From positions 248,001 through 312,000 of the forward strand of contig NW_024104765.1 of assembly GCF_003945595.2 (NCBI RefSeq): a DNA stretch of 64,000 bases, in the 5' to 3' direction. This document shows positions 51,009 to 63,120 of this stretch, piece by piece (the first letter of the stretch is position 1; each line of letters starts with the position of its first letter). Source of the DNA: Pipra filicauda (lineage: Eukaryota; Chordata; Aves; Passeriformes; Pipridae). The notes under the pieces are model-generated. The model was not told the DNA's origin. It saw nothing but the letters and a program-made list of their open reading frames with translations, and ran no database searches. Made by a program: the position numbers and the translations under genes.

Positions 51009-51949
51009 GTAAAATTTAAAATTATGGTTGGGATAAAATATACCTCGTTTTTATAATACACTGATATGTTATTATGATACATGGAAGTTCTTTGTTTCAT
51101 ATAGTTTGTGATAGTTTATAAGCTGTATAAATAAATATATGTGTAGCATTGTCTGAATTATTAAGAGATTATGTTCATAGGAATAGACAAGTTACGTTGG
51201 CATTTCGCACAAAACATAATCATACCTTGAGATCTCTTGCAGTTTTCTTTATAAGCCGTGTGAAGGGAGTTTACATACAGGCTAATTTGCAATGGGATAA
51301 GTTCAGTACTAGAATACAAAAATTACTTGATGTAAACAAAAAAACCCCAAACTGTACGTATATATATATATATTTAATGAGAATGGCATTTACTCAGTTA
51401 TGAAATGCCAAGAGGGCCATTGCTGAAGATTTGTTTGGACCTGAGTTCTGAGAATGGCTGATAGCAGTTGTGTGGGGAAGGGTATATGATCAACAGGGGC
51501 TTACAGTGATACTGTCCTGATATATTATTTCCATTGTTGATGATTGCAATTCAGAAGAGATATCCTTGTGTTAATAAGTCTTAGCTGGTTTTTTGGTTCT
51601 TTGCAAAATTGGTTTTAGAATCTTTATGAGTGTCACACCTGAGCATCTGTGGCAGAGCTGCGCTGTTCTTATATCAAGTAAACTAGTTCCTCTTACCATC
51701 TGCCTGCCTTTAGCATGGTGCCTGCTTATTTCATATGATAATCTCTATTTGTTAACAAGTAAACAATTCTTGTGTCTTTTAATGAATGCATCATAAGACA
51801 TGATTCGTTAGACTGCTGTCGTATCTTCTCTCTTCGGTTGTATCTGTTCTGTATCTTCTTGCTTGACTGTCCCATTCCTCATTTGGGGAACCAAAGGTTT
51901 ATCCAGCAGTCGGTACATAGGTGTACTGATTTTCTGCTTCCTTCTGCAT

Positions 51950-52660
51950 TCCTTTCATAATGTTTCCTAACATTAGACTTGCTTCTTGACTGAGCATTGA
52001 ACCAGTGTTTTCTTAAATCAGGACTAAACCAGACATTTTTCTTCCTTGAGGACTAGTACCTGTTTCAGTGTTAGCACTTTTCCCTAGCATGCTGCCTGTT
52101 TTTAGGACATTTTTTCCTCAATGAAAATAATTTTGGTGATTTTATCAAGATTTTAGTTTTGTCTGTTATGCCACATCATGGACTGCTAGCATGTTTTAAC
52201 TACCCTGCTTTTGTCAGCGTGTTTTGTGACCTTGTTCTCTACTGCCCCTTTCCAAACGTTTGTAAAAATGTTGGACATAGGTAGAGGTCCCTGGTACAGA
52301 TCCTCTGGAAACCCACTGAGTTTGTTGTTTTTTTTTTTCTTTTCTTTTTCTATTAACTGATAATTTATCTGTACAAGGATCTTTGTTTTACTACCAAGAG
52401 AGGTTGCTGTCTTCTAGGGATTTGAGGGACTTCTTTTAGTGCCTTTAGAAAATTAATTAGATATCTCCTTTTATTCATAGTACCACAGCTCTCTTGGATA
52501 AGTCCAGTAAATGTATAATCTGATTTTTTTTTTTTTTACTAAAGTTATGCTTACTCTTCCACAAGATTTACATTTAGTCACTTCTTTTAATTATTTATTA
52601 CGCATCTGATAGAGATTGTGGATTTGCGTGCAGTTCTCAGAGTTCCCTGGGGTACTCCTT
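51950..52660 (-). mobile_element. Old CR1-like LINE remnant, minus strand
   Basis: Plus-strand text at about 52230-52330 follows the complement of the CR1 region around the 'VLGPVLFNIFINDL' motif, including GTTGGACATAGGTAGAGGTC and then CCTGGTACAG. Frames are destroyed. The limits and the extension to either side are approximate. Confidence 0.42.
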
Positions 52661-52799
52661 TACTAGCTTCCTATCAACCACCCTCTAGCCATCATAACAG
52701 AAAGGTACTTGTAAGAGAGAGGTTTAATTAATATTTTACTCGCCTTATAGTTGAGGCTTTTTAAGAACTCCCTTATGAGTTCAGCATTGGGTGAGGAGG

Positions 52800-54260
52800 A
52801 CACAGGGTAGCAAGTACAATTGTAACCATGGACTTCAGGAGAGCTCATCTTAGCATCTTTAGTGATTTTCTTGGAAGAATCCCACGGAAACAGGTCCTGC
52901 AGGGGAAAGGGATCCAAAAGATCTGGTTGATATTCAAGGATCATCTCTTCCAGGGTCAAGAACAATGCATTCCAATGAGCAAGAAATCAGGCAAAGGGGG
53001 CAAGAGACCTGCATGCTTGAATAAAGAACTCCTGTCATTACTCGAGCATAAGCAGGAAATACACAGGAGATGGAAGCAGAGTCAGGCTACTTGGAATGAA
53101 GACAGAGAGGTTATCGGAATAAGTCAAAATGAGACAAGAAAGGCCAAGACCCATCTGGAATTAAATCTTTCCAAGGATGTCAAGGACAACAAAAAGGGCT
53201 TTTTCAAATACATCAGTAAAAAAAGGAAAACAAAGGATAGTGTAGGCCCATTATTAACTGGAGAGAGGACCCTGTTGACAGCAAACACAGGGAAGGCAGA
53301 GTTACTTACCTTCTTTGCATTGATCTTCAGTGACAAAACCAGCCCTCAGGAATCTCTGGCACAAGAGACCAGTAGAGTGCCTTCATCAAGTTCACTGATG
53401 GCACAAACCTGGGAGGAGTGGCCAGTACCCCAGAGTGCCATGCAGTCCTTCAAAAGGACCTTGACAGACTGGAGAGATGGGCAGAGAAGAACTGTCTGAA
53501 ATTCAACAAAGGCAAATGCAGGGTCCTGCACCTGGGGAGGAATACCCCCAGGTACCATTACAGACTGAGGGCTGACCTGCTGGATAGAGGCTCTGTGGAA
53601 CAGGACCTGGGGGTCCTCATGGACAACAAGCTGTCCGTGAGACAACCCTTGTGGCCAAGAAGGACAGTGGTATACTGGGGTGCTTTAGGAAGAGCATTGC
53701 CAGCAGGTCAAGGGATGTGATCCTGCCCCTCTACTCTGCCCTGGTGAGGCCACATCTGGAGTGCTGTGTCTGCTTCTGGGCCCTTCAGTACAAGAGAGAC
53801 ATGGAGCTCCTGGAACAGGTCCAACAGAGAGCTACAAAGATGATTAAAGGACTGGAGGATCTCTCTTATGAGGAAAGGCTGAGGGAGCTGGGCCTGCTCA
53901 GCCTTGAGAAGAGACAAGTGAGAGGGGACCTCACCCATGTCTATAACTATCTGAAGGGAGGGTGTCAAGATACAGTCAAGCTCTTCTTGGTAGTGCCAAG
54001 CAATAGGACAAGAGGCAACAGACAGAAACTGATGTGCAGAAGTTCCTCTTGAATATGAGGAAGAACTTCTTTACTGTGCAGGTGACCTGCACTGGAATAG
54101 ATTGCCCAGAGAGGTTATGGAGTCTCCCTCCCTGCAGATACTCAAGAACTATCTGGACTCAATCCTGTGGAATGTGTTCTTGAATGACTCTGCTTGAGTA
54201 CGGAGGTTGGATCATTGTGGTTCCTTCCAACCTTACCCATTTCGTGATTTCATAATGAGT
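52800..54260 (+). mobile_element. CR1 LINE with internal deletion, plus strand
   Basis: Encodes, in order, the end of the endonuclease region (VTMDFRRAHLSIFSDFLGRI), the linker KSGKGGKRPACLNKELLSLL, a KDNKKGFFKYISKKRK block, then abruptly KFTDGTNLGGVASTPE, the position of the CR1 catalytic FADD box. RT motifs A and B, normally between the last two, are missing, so a deletion of several hundred bases joins them at about 53365-53385. After that come the [31 protein letters not shown] and [15 protein letters not shown] blocks and a degraded 3' UTR to about 54260. The reading shifts frame at least twice. It is dead and in sense with ZNF292. Confidence 0.93.
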
Positions 54261-57200
54261 TTGGTTTTGATGACTTCATTTTATCAGTGTTTTCCTGCAA
54301 AGTTTTTTACAGACATTTCAGGATTCCTTTTGCTTCTGAATGTTGTTTACTCAGGGATGTTTCTGCCTTGTACTTGATTGATTGAATCTTATAACAGTTG
54401 TTGCTTGTATCAGTGGCAAGATTGTTGTTATTACACATCCCTATTTTTGTATCTCAGTTGACAAGCTGTTTTCTAGCTATTGTCATTCTCTGTAATAATG
54501 CATTATTTTGTGTCATCTTCTTGCTAATTGAAAGGATATTTTAATAATACCAAAATTATTGTCCTATTTTCCTTGTCTGTAATCAAGCGTTCCCAATGTT
54601 CTACCACTTACCCTCTCTCAGTGGACAACTGCCTCTTAGCAGTCTTCAACCTGAACTCCAGTATAAGAGTCTTTGGAATATTTGTAAACGTCACTTACAG
54701 GACTTTGCTTTTTGTTCTTAATGTTGCCTTTACCATTTGCTATTTCAGAAGTTCCCAAGTATTTAAGCAGTCAGCTTGTTACACAGGATTATTATCATTT
54801 GGCAGACTTGATTAACTCAGTCTTTGAGTAATGGCTAGAGTAAACATTTGTCTGTTGGAGGTGAAATTATTAGTTGAGATTGGAGGTTTTTTTTCCTGAT
54901 CATCCTCTTAAGCTTTTGATGCCTCTATTTGTTTCAGTTATTCCTTCATGGTTTTTTTATTTTATTCCAGTTTTAGTCATCTCAATTATGACCTGTTCAG
55001 AATCTTTGCCATAACTGGGTATTTACTGAGTCGGTGATTATCTCTTATGGAAGGCCTCTGTTGTTGACTCCTGAAGGACAGTTTGCCTCTTTGCATCTCC
55101 TGTAGGAAGTGCAGCTAGGTGTCTGTTTCATCTCAGAGATCAATACTTTTGAATTCCTTTATTTTCAGTTTTACAAACCCAGGACATAGTGTGAGATAAG
55201 TTCATGTTCTCTGATCACACAGTACAGCTTTTTCGTTCTGATTACAGATGAGGAAATGCGGGCTTCTCTGAACTGGGTTGTTCTCTTGCACTCCCAGTTT
55301 TGAGAATAGTCTGTTGCATGGGCTCCACCTAAATATGAGCAGGAAGTACTCGCTTCCTAAGATGTTAGGGAGACTGTTCTCTGAGTGCCATGTCATTAAG
55401 TATTTGTCTTACTCCTGACTGCCTTGGGCATTGCTTGGTTTTCTGATGAATGTGTGTTTGTAAGGATTTGTGCACTAAGGAGCTCGAAAAAAACTAGAGG
55501 ATGAATACCCAGTTGTTTAAAGCAGTATTGAGAACAGCATGCCTGTCACTGATTTCTTTGCTGATGAGTATTGCTGCGTTACTACAAGATGTTGATACAG
55601 TACTATGATGTAAAATAGTAAAATCCGTTTTGAACTGTAGTGCAGGAATTACATGCATACAGTAGATGCAGATTTGTGGGTTTGTGCACATATAAGATCT
55701 TTTCACATTAGAAGTATTCAGCTACTTGTTTTGTCACCTGCTTGGGTGACAAACATTGGCATGGCCCTGGATTTTTAGTCCATGACCACAGAAGTTGGAA
55801 AACACTGCTTAAGTTACTAGATTCTATAATAATAAATAAAAGAGAATAAAAGAGGATCTCTTCTTGGGAACTATTTAATGCTGATACCCCACTTGAGTTG
55901 TTTCTGAAGAAAATTTATCTCTCTTCCTCTGCAAGTGAAACATGACTATTGTCATTTGTGACTGTACTTGTTCCCACGATGCTAGTCTGTATTGTGTGGA
56001 GGAATAGCCTGGAAATGAATATTTGGATCTCCGATGAGCTGAGATATATATTTTTTCTTGTTCTTGGCTGGTGAGTCCAAAGAAAATTTATTTGCAGCAA
56101 CTGAATTGCCAGTAGGATTTTTGGTTATCATCTGTGGGCCTCCTCAGTGCATATCTGGAGTTGACAGCATTACTTGTGACTGCCATCTGAGAGATTTTCT
56201 GAGAAACTCCTTCTGAGATTCCCAGATCTGTTTGTTTTTGCGTCATGGATCAATCTGCATTAATTTAAGAGCTCCCAGGCAATGTTCCACGTAAGCAGTT
56301 CAGTGCTGAAAGGACAGATCCTTCCCCCAGTTCCTCATATCTTCTTGTTTCTTGCCTATGTCTCTTGCCTATGTCTTTACCTAACAGGACAACAATTATG
56401 TGACTAGGCTGCAACTTCCTTATTCAAATTCTGGTTCTTCAGCAGTATTACCTCTTAGAAGTGTGCTTAGGATCTGTAAACTACTTGTTTGTTCATGTGA
56501 ATTTTCGTCTTTTTCCACCCTAAACCTATCTCCTATGCCTTTAAAGAACATTTGTCAGATTTGGAGTTTTGTTTATGTAGCATTGTAGACATTTGAGAAG
56601 TATTGCCCAAAATTACAGAATCCCATTGGGTCACAGGGATAGCAAAGTACCAGTCTTCTCAAATAATATTTCAAAGATCCATTGGGAGCAGATTGGTAAC
56701 ATTCTTTGCTGTGGAGCACCACTCCATCACTTACCATCAGCCTCAGATAGTGGGAACAACTAGTCTCAGTACCAAAGCAGAAAGAAATCTGGAAAGACAT
56801 ATGAAAATAAAATATCCACACCATTAAATTCAAGAAGGCTGTATTAGCTGTGATCACTGACTAGTCAGAAAGGAAATGGTTCACCTGCTCATGCACTCAT
56901 CAGCTGGTTCCATGTTGCTGTCAGACATTTCATTGCATTTGCATGCTGACCGGACCTGCTTCTACTTCAGAATTCACCTGCACGACTGCTTTTTTTCTTG
57001 ACATTGCATAAGACGAACAAGAAGTACATGTATTTGGAGAGAGGAATTTTCCACGTTTCTCCACTTCATTAATTGTTTAGAGAAGGAAACCTTACTAAGG
57101 TTGTCTTACTTTTTCACATCATAGTGTGTTTTTTGTCTTACTGGATACCTCCTGAACTACCAGATAGCCTAATTTGAGACCAGGACTGATCTTATTCTAG

Positions 57201-58140
57201 AATTAAAGCTGATTTGAATTCACGACAACCAAAAATATAGGTTTCCTGAAGTTGTGTGGCTGTCTGTCCAGCCTTACTTCTTAGTGTGCCATTGACTGAA
57301 AGCTGAATTACGCTTCAGTGTTTGGGGTTATGTGATAGCCTATTCAGTGGTGAAACTCTCTACTACTGCACTTTCATCCTCAGTTTCTGTCAGTGTGGCT
57401 TGTGCTGTTCAGAACGAACTTGTTCTTCCACCCTTGAGATTGTCGTTTTCTGGTAGTGATGGTGTAATCCTTCAAAGCTGTCATTGGTATCTCCTCAGCT
57501 GCTACTGAGGGTGAGTGGAGGAACTGTCTAGAGGAAAACGAGCTTGGATAACCTGACAAAAAGCCATGCTGCCACTGCTTTTTTGATACCTGATTCTCTG
57601 ACTACCCTTAGAGATTTAAACCTGGATGCCAACCAAGAGTTAAGTTTTAGAATTTTTCATAAGTGTAAATGTAGTAGGCAGGCTTCTGAAGAATGTCCCC
57701 CTGAAAAAAGCATCAAGGATACTACCATCACTAATCAGAGATTACCAACATGGATAACAGGCAGAATTTAACAGCCAGCATGGAACTATTTTCAGTAATC
57801 AGAGCATCTGTCACCAGAAGTTGAATGATACCGGCAGCCTCACTTTTGAGAGAAACAAAAAACCTAGTGTTTTCATTCTGGGTATATTCAAAGAAGCCCT
57901 GTGGACTTTTTACCCTTTCGCCAGACAGTATGCCATCATAAAGGCATCTGGGATTGGTGCTGCATTCAGCAGAATTGTGCTGAGTTGCTGTTTGTATGAA
58001 GGATTCTGAGTCCCAGCTCCTGGTAAATATGAAAGTATGGAGTCCAGTTCAGAGTCACCCAAATGTGAATGCACATGTGGACAAACACCTGAAGATGACT
58101 AAAGAGGTTACTGACTAGTAACTGAAGTTCTTTGAGGTGG

Positions 58141-58145
58141 GTTGT
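58141..58145. repeat. Target-site duplication GTTGT, left copy
   Basis: GTTGT at 58141-58145 and again at 59529-59533, directly outside the LTR ends. Confidence 0.88.
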
Positions 58146-59528
58146 TGTAGTGGTTTGAACCAGGTTTTCCCCCAGAGGCTAAGAAAATGGTAAAAACCCC
58201 AGGGGGTGGTAAACCCCTGGAAGTTTTGAAGTTTTGTCCAATGGGCGCTCCTGCAAAATGTAAACATACCACAAGCAAACGGAAGAGAAGGTTAGTTGTA
58301 GTTGGGTGGTAGAAGTGGTAGCCATGTTCTGACACCACAAGGAAAGGGGCTCTGAGCCCCTTGGGGCTTTGGCCCCCAGCTGGGGGGACTGCAGAGACTT
58401 GGAACAGTGTTAGACTGAGCTAGGTGTCTGTAGTTAAGCTGGGAGATGTTTTCTCCACCGTGGGCAGCGGAGACAGAGCAGAAGCAGAGATGCAGCGTCC
58501 AGAGGCTATGGCTGAAAGCCAGCTGATAAGAACTGAACCGGAGAAACAGCAGAAACAGCATGCAACTGAGTAAGGAAGACACCGAGTTGTCTCAGAGAGC
58601 CGAGAGAGAGCCAGCAGAGAGAGAGAGAGAACTGAGTTCTACACAGTTTTGGGGGTAAGAACTGAACCAGACCCCCCAAACTCCTTTGAGAACTCTGAGA
58701 AAGGAGGGAGATGGACTCCTATTAAGGAGAGGAGTCTTGGACATGCAGCACTAGAGAGAGAGAGAGGAGCTGAGAAGCTCAAAAGCATCCTGAAGCTGGA
58801 CCGGGACGGAGAGGAATGCAAAGGGGGGTGACCTTGGCCTTTCCCCCCCCCTCGCCACTGCTGCCAAGGTGGCAGCCTGAAACAGAGCACAGGAGCTCTG
58901 GTAGAACTCTTGAGGCAAAGGCTTTCAACTGAATGCTGCCCAAGATGTTCTGACTCAGGGGTGAACTCCCCCGAGGAAGGGTCTTTCACGAAGATGCCCC
59001 TGCATTTCGTGATATGCCCATGGTGAAGCGAGTTTAGTCCCTGCTGGCAGTCCACAGGTGAGACCTTCGCTTGGAGTCGAAGGAGAGCCAAGAGGAGTGA
59101 AAGGAGACCCCCTTGTGTCTTGAAAGACCCTCGTTTGGAGACGACGGGCCAAGGGGCTTGGAGATCCCCTTGTGTGTATTGAAAAGAAATCCAGCTATCA
59201 GCTGCTGCATTGTGAAGAGGACAGATGACTGCTGCCATAGAGAAACTGCTCAGAGACAAGAAGGGATCTGTCCTTCTTCCTTCCTGGACTTTTATTTGGA
59301 GGGGAGAAGAGATCTGATCCATTGTAAATACTTATGTCGTGGTAGAGATAGTTGTGATCGTGTGTATAATGTATTATAATATTTATTTCTACAGTCATTG
59401 TAATATATTCCCTTTCCCCCATTCTGAGTCTCATGTTTTGTCTGGAAAAAATCATCCCACATTAGGTTGAGATGGGGGAGGGGGCTTAGACTAGGGAATT
59501 AGATTTTTGGGGATCTCAAACCATGACA
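58146..59528 (+). mobile_element. Solo LTR of an avian endogenous retrovirus, 1,383 bp, plus orientation
   Basis: Starts TGTAGTGGTTTGA and ends TCAAACCATGACA, inverted ends with two mismatches, and is flanked by exact 5-bp duplications GTTGT. It matches the minus strand of the 14708-15909 LTR in order, so both belong to one family. It includes a GA-rich stretch (58600-58630). No viral coding region is present; the 227-codon open frame on the minus strand inside it is chance. It lies in intron 4 in sense with ZNF292. Confidence 0.92.
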
Positions 59529-59533
59529 GTTGT
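59529..59533. repeat. Target-site duplication GTTGT, right copy
   Basis: Partner of 58141-58145. Confidence 0.88.
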
Positions 59534-60575
59534 CCACATGTACATTCACTCCCTGGTTTCATCCTTCTTGGCCAGAGCAAGGTTGAGAAGACATAAAGGT
59601 CTGTGGTAGATAAATCTATACCTACCCTGCAACTGATGAAGGGTAGCGTAGTAGGATTATGAGTGCTTTATAAGGCAGATGTTCTTTGCTTTGTGCTCTA
59701 CAAGTCCTCTGGTCAGCCAAAACATGACATATGTGTGTGGACTGTCAACCATAGAGAACCTATTACTGCAGAATTGTGCTTGTGGGTTGTTCCTGCGCTC
59801 GTGTGCTGCTAATCTATGGATTACTTTTTCTCTGTTTTAATCCATAGTATAGTATTAGCATTTTCTGTAATAAAAGTTCATAGTCGTCCTCGCAGACTTG
59901 GCGTGGAATCCCTTGGTTAGTAGGACCTGACATGCCAGCTATGGGATTCAAGGGAGTAACAGGGAAACTGTGTCTAAAAGGTTATATTCCGGTATCCGCA
60001 AGCTAATTTGCTAGAGTGAGTGGATCATAGTACCACCTGTCAAATGTCATCTGCTCGTCTTTTTTTCTCTCATGTTAGTTCTGTAATTTTACGTGAATTC
60101 TGCATGTGCCTTGCACAAACATATTTGCAAATTTCAATGAGAAGGGGAACATTGCACTAAAATTACATTTAATAATTTTTCCAAGAATCATTCCCATTAA
60201 ATACTTCAGGGTTTGTACTCAATTCAGTGACTTGTGCTAGAAAAGCACTTGTGCCTCAAAGCGGTTTTATGAATTTACAATTGTCAATTTGTTACTATTT
60301 TTCTACAATAACTTTTGAAATAGACATTGCAAGATAAAACACATTTATTGAATGTTAAAAAACAAAAAAACCACGAAACCGTCAAAATCTCGTCCTTAAG
60401 ACTGTTCCCCATCAAAGATTTACTCCTGTAACCTTGGCACTGTTTTTGTCTAAAAATGTCATCTGTAGTTCAGTTACGAAATAAATATAATTAAAATTCA
60501 TGTTTTGAATGAGCTTTCAAATGTTAAACTTCATGATTATAATCACTTGGATTAGAATAAAGGCTTAAGAGCTAA

Positions 60576-60945
60576 TATGTAGCTTTAACCCTGAGGTCTT
60601 CCTATATCTTGTTGAGAAGATAACAGAAAATGTTCTGATGCTTATGCAACACAGGCTGGCTGAAGCAGTAAACACTAAAGGAAGGGGATTACTGAGTTCT
60701 AGCAGACAGAACATAGAGTCTGAAATATTAAATGCAGTAATTATAATAATAAATCAGAGTGAAACATCTTGGGTTACCGATATAGCTTAAAGTCTAAGGT
60801 CTTCCTGTATCTTGTTACAGACATAAGGTAAAATGTTCCAATGTTATTCCAGGCAGACTATCTGGGACTAAATGTTATGAGTGAACGGATTATTGGAACC
60901 TGGTAGAGGAAGAGCAAGGCTGAAACTATTGAATGTAGTTAATCA
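60576..60945. repeat. Diverged tandem duplication, about 200-bp period
   Basis: Two blocks, about 60576-60742 and 60780-60942, share GGTCTTCCT-TATCTTGTT, AAAATGTTC, AGGC-G-CT, a GATTA block and TGAAA-TATT-AATG-AGT in the same order, offset by about 200-203 bases. Identity is well below that of the other tandem repeats here, so the duplication is old. Family unknown. Confidence 0.75.
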
Positions 60946-62917
60946 CTGGGTCATTTGTGGGTTGACAAGAGTATGAACGTTTTTTGTAAGGCATTGGTAA
61001 TGACATTAAAGGAACGTTCATCTGCTGCTTAAAAGGCAAATGTCCTCTAATAAATACAAAAAATGGCTACTGTCTGCCAACTGTCTTTTAGTGCACTCTG
61101 GTTTTCCTTTGTTCCTGCGTGAATAAAAATCGGGTTATAGCTTCATCAACATGGGGAGAGGAAGAAGGAATTAATATTTAATTTGGGTATTTTTACGCAT
61201 GAGTTAGTTATCATTAGAGATCATTTGTCACAGGGCACAAGAATCCTGAATAAATAATTGAGAAATTGGTTGGAATGATAATTCAACTATAAATCTGAAA
61301 ATGCATGAAAGATACTGATGAGGTCTAACAAGCCTGATTTCTGCAAAAGGCTATATATTCTGCCCTAAAATTTTGTGTACTAAAGTGATAAAGAACACAG
61401 TTGACCTAATTTCAATTTCAAGATGGACTTTTAGCAATATTCTGTGTAAGTAGCTAGAAAAAGGAGAAATCATGAGATAAAATGACAGTCATGAATCAAA
61501 AACTAACTAGGATGGGAGGAAGCAAAGAATAAAATGAGATAATTATTTTTCCTTTAGTAAACTTCATGTTTGATATACTAAGACTCCAAATACTAGAGAC
61601 ACAATTTTTGACATGCTGAAAATACTTATTTCATTAAGACCAAACAGGACTTTAAAAGTCAAGAAAACATTAATTAAGTAAACGGGTAACATGATTCAAG
61701 TGAAATTAAGGGCGAATAAATTAAGATTAATATCATGAAGGTTTCTACCAAGATGTGTCAGAAAGTGAGCAGTGGAAATGCCTCTGAAAGGTTTCGGGAA
61801 GGGGGGATGAAAATACTCAAAGGCTGGAAAAAAGCTCATTTAGAAAAGATCAACATTTTACCCTATCAGTGAAAGTGTATAATGAATCTGCTGTTTTTCA
61901 CGAAAGAATGGAAACAAAAAACAGTAGAAAATTCTGAATTCTGCTGATTTTAAAAGATTTGAGAATATGTCATGAAATTGAAATATGAATAATTGAAAAC
62001 CAAAATATTTTTTTATTCAGTGTATATCCACGTTGAGGAAACAGTTGCCTCAGGGAGGGTTTGATGTCAAAAGAATTAAGCAAAGTGATTGCCTAGGTGT
62101 CTAGTTTTAATAACTGACTTTAAATATTTTGAAGGTAGTACTACACCTCATGCTTCAAAGCTGTAACAGTTTTGGTCTTGAAGATCTGGATTAGACTCAA
62201 GATGTATATTTAAGAATAGGACTGTTAACCTGTGCTCCCCTTTTTTGTAGGATTCTTATGCCTTCCCCTAGAGCACCTAGAGTTGAGTTGTTAGCATAGA
62301 CTACAGAGTTTAACTCTGGTAGGAGCATATCTGAAAAATACAGGTAATACCCATGTCTTATAAGTTTTAAACTATGCACAATCAATTGTATACAAGATAA
62401 GCCTCTTTTTGTAGGAAACTTATTTGTGTTGAAAAACTTCTAAATAAGTTTGACTGCATTCTATGGATGTGTATACAAAACGTAACACCAATAAAAAGCA
62501 GTTCAGATATATCCTTTAATAGTAAGATCTTTAAAAGGCAACTGTGTTAGCAAAGGTGTAGCACAAATGTACAAAGGATGTGAGAGCAGTGGCTTTGTGT
62601 CACCTTTCTGTAGAGCTATAATTAAAGGGTATCTAAATATTTTAATATTTATGTGCTTTCTAAATTTGTTTTGTGTATCTGTTTTGCCAAGAAATTAGAA
62701 TTAATTAAAACCTGCAAGTAGATGCAAGGCCTGTGACAGGGAATTCTTACGATAAAGAAGTACAGTTCACACAGAAGCTTTTCCTCATCTTTGCTTCATA
62801 CCTTTTGTGACTGTTTTGATTTGTATAAATTTCAGGGGTCAACCGTAAATGAGTAAATGTCGTCTGTTAACTCTGCAACATGCATATAATGTTTTGGCTT
62901 TTTTTTGTTTTTTTAAG

Positions 62918-63120
62918 TGAATGAATTTTTAGTGTCTGAAGGCCCTGTCCTGCTGGATATGCGTATTAAGCACCTAATGAAAACAAAGCAATTAACGCAA
63001 GCTACTGCCCTGGCAAAACTCTGCTCTGACCATCCAGAAATCAGTGCAAAAGGCAATTTCAAACAAACCTACCTGGTCTGTCTTTGTTCAGGATCACCAA
63101 ATGAAAAGCTAATGGAAGAA
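62918..63120 (+). CDS. ZNF292: ZNF292 exon 5
   Basis: 203 bases which, with one base from exon 4, encode 68 residues: VNEFLVSEGPVLLDMRIKHL, then MKTKQLTQATALAKLCSDHP, EISAKGNFKQTYLVCLCSGS and PNEKLMEE. The MRIKHL-KT-QL-QATALAKLCSDHPE run is characteristic of ZNF292. The acceptor is TTTTAAG and the donor is GTAAGT, leaving phase 0. The remaining exons, including the very large last exon that carries the zinc fingers, lie beyond the right edge, so the gene here is partial. Confidence 0.98.

Larger units (their letters stand above)
51009..62917 (+). other. ZNF292: ZNF292 intron 4 (11,909 bp)
   Basis: Phase-1 intron ending in a long T tract and TTTTAAG. It contains an AT alternating run near 51357-51374, two CR1-type elements, a solo LTR and a diverged tandem duplication, all listed separately. 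The stretches 54270-58140 and 59534-62917, apart from the duplication, hold no gene I can support. Confidence 0.92.

Noticed and set aside
51357..51374. AT alternating run near exon 4
   Set aside because: A common short microsatellite in AT-rich intron; no structure beyond the repeat.
58639..59322. 227-codon minus-strand open frame
   Set aside because: It lies wholly within the plus-sense solo LTR and has no protein similarity that I recognise.
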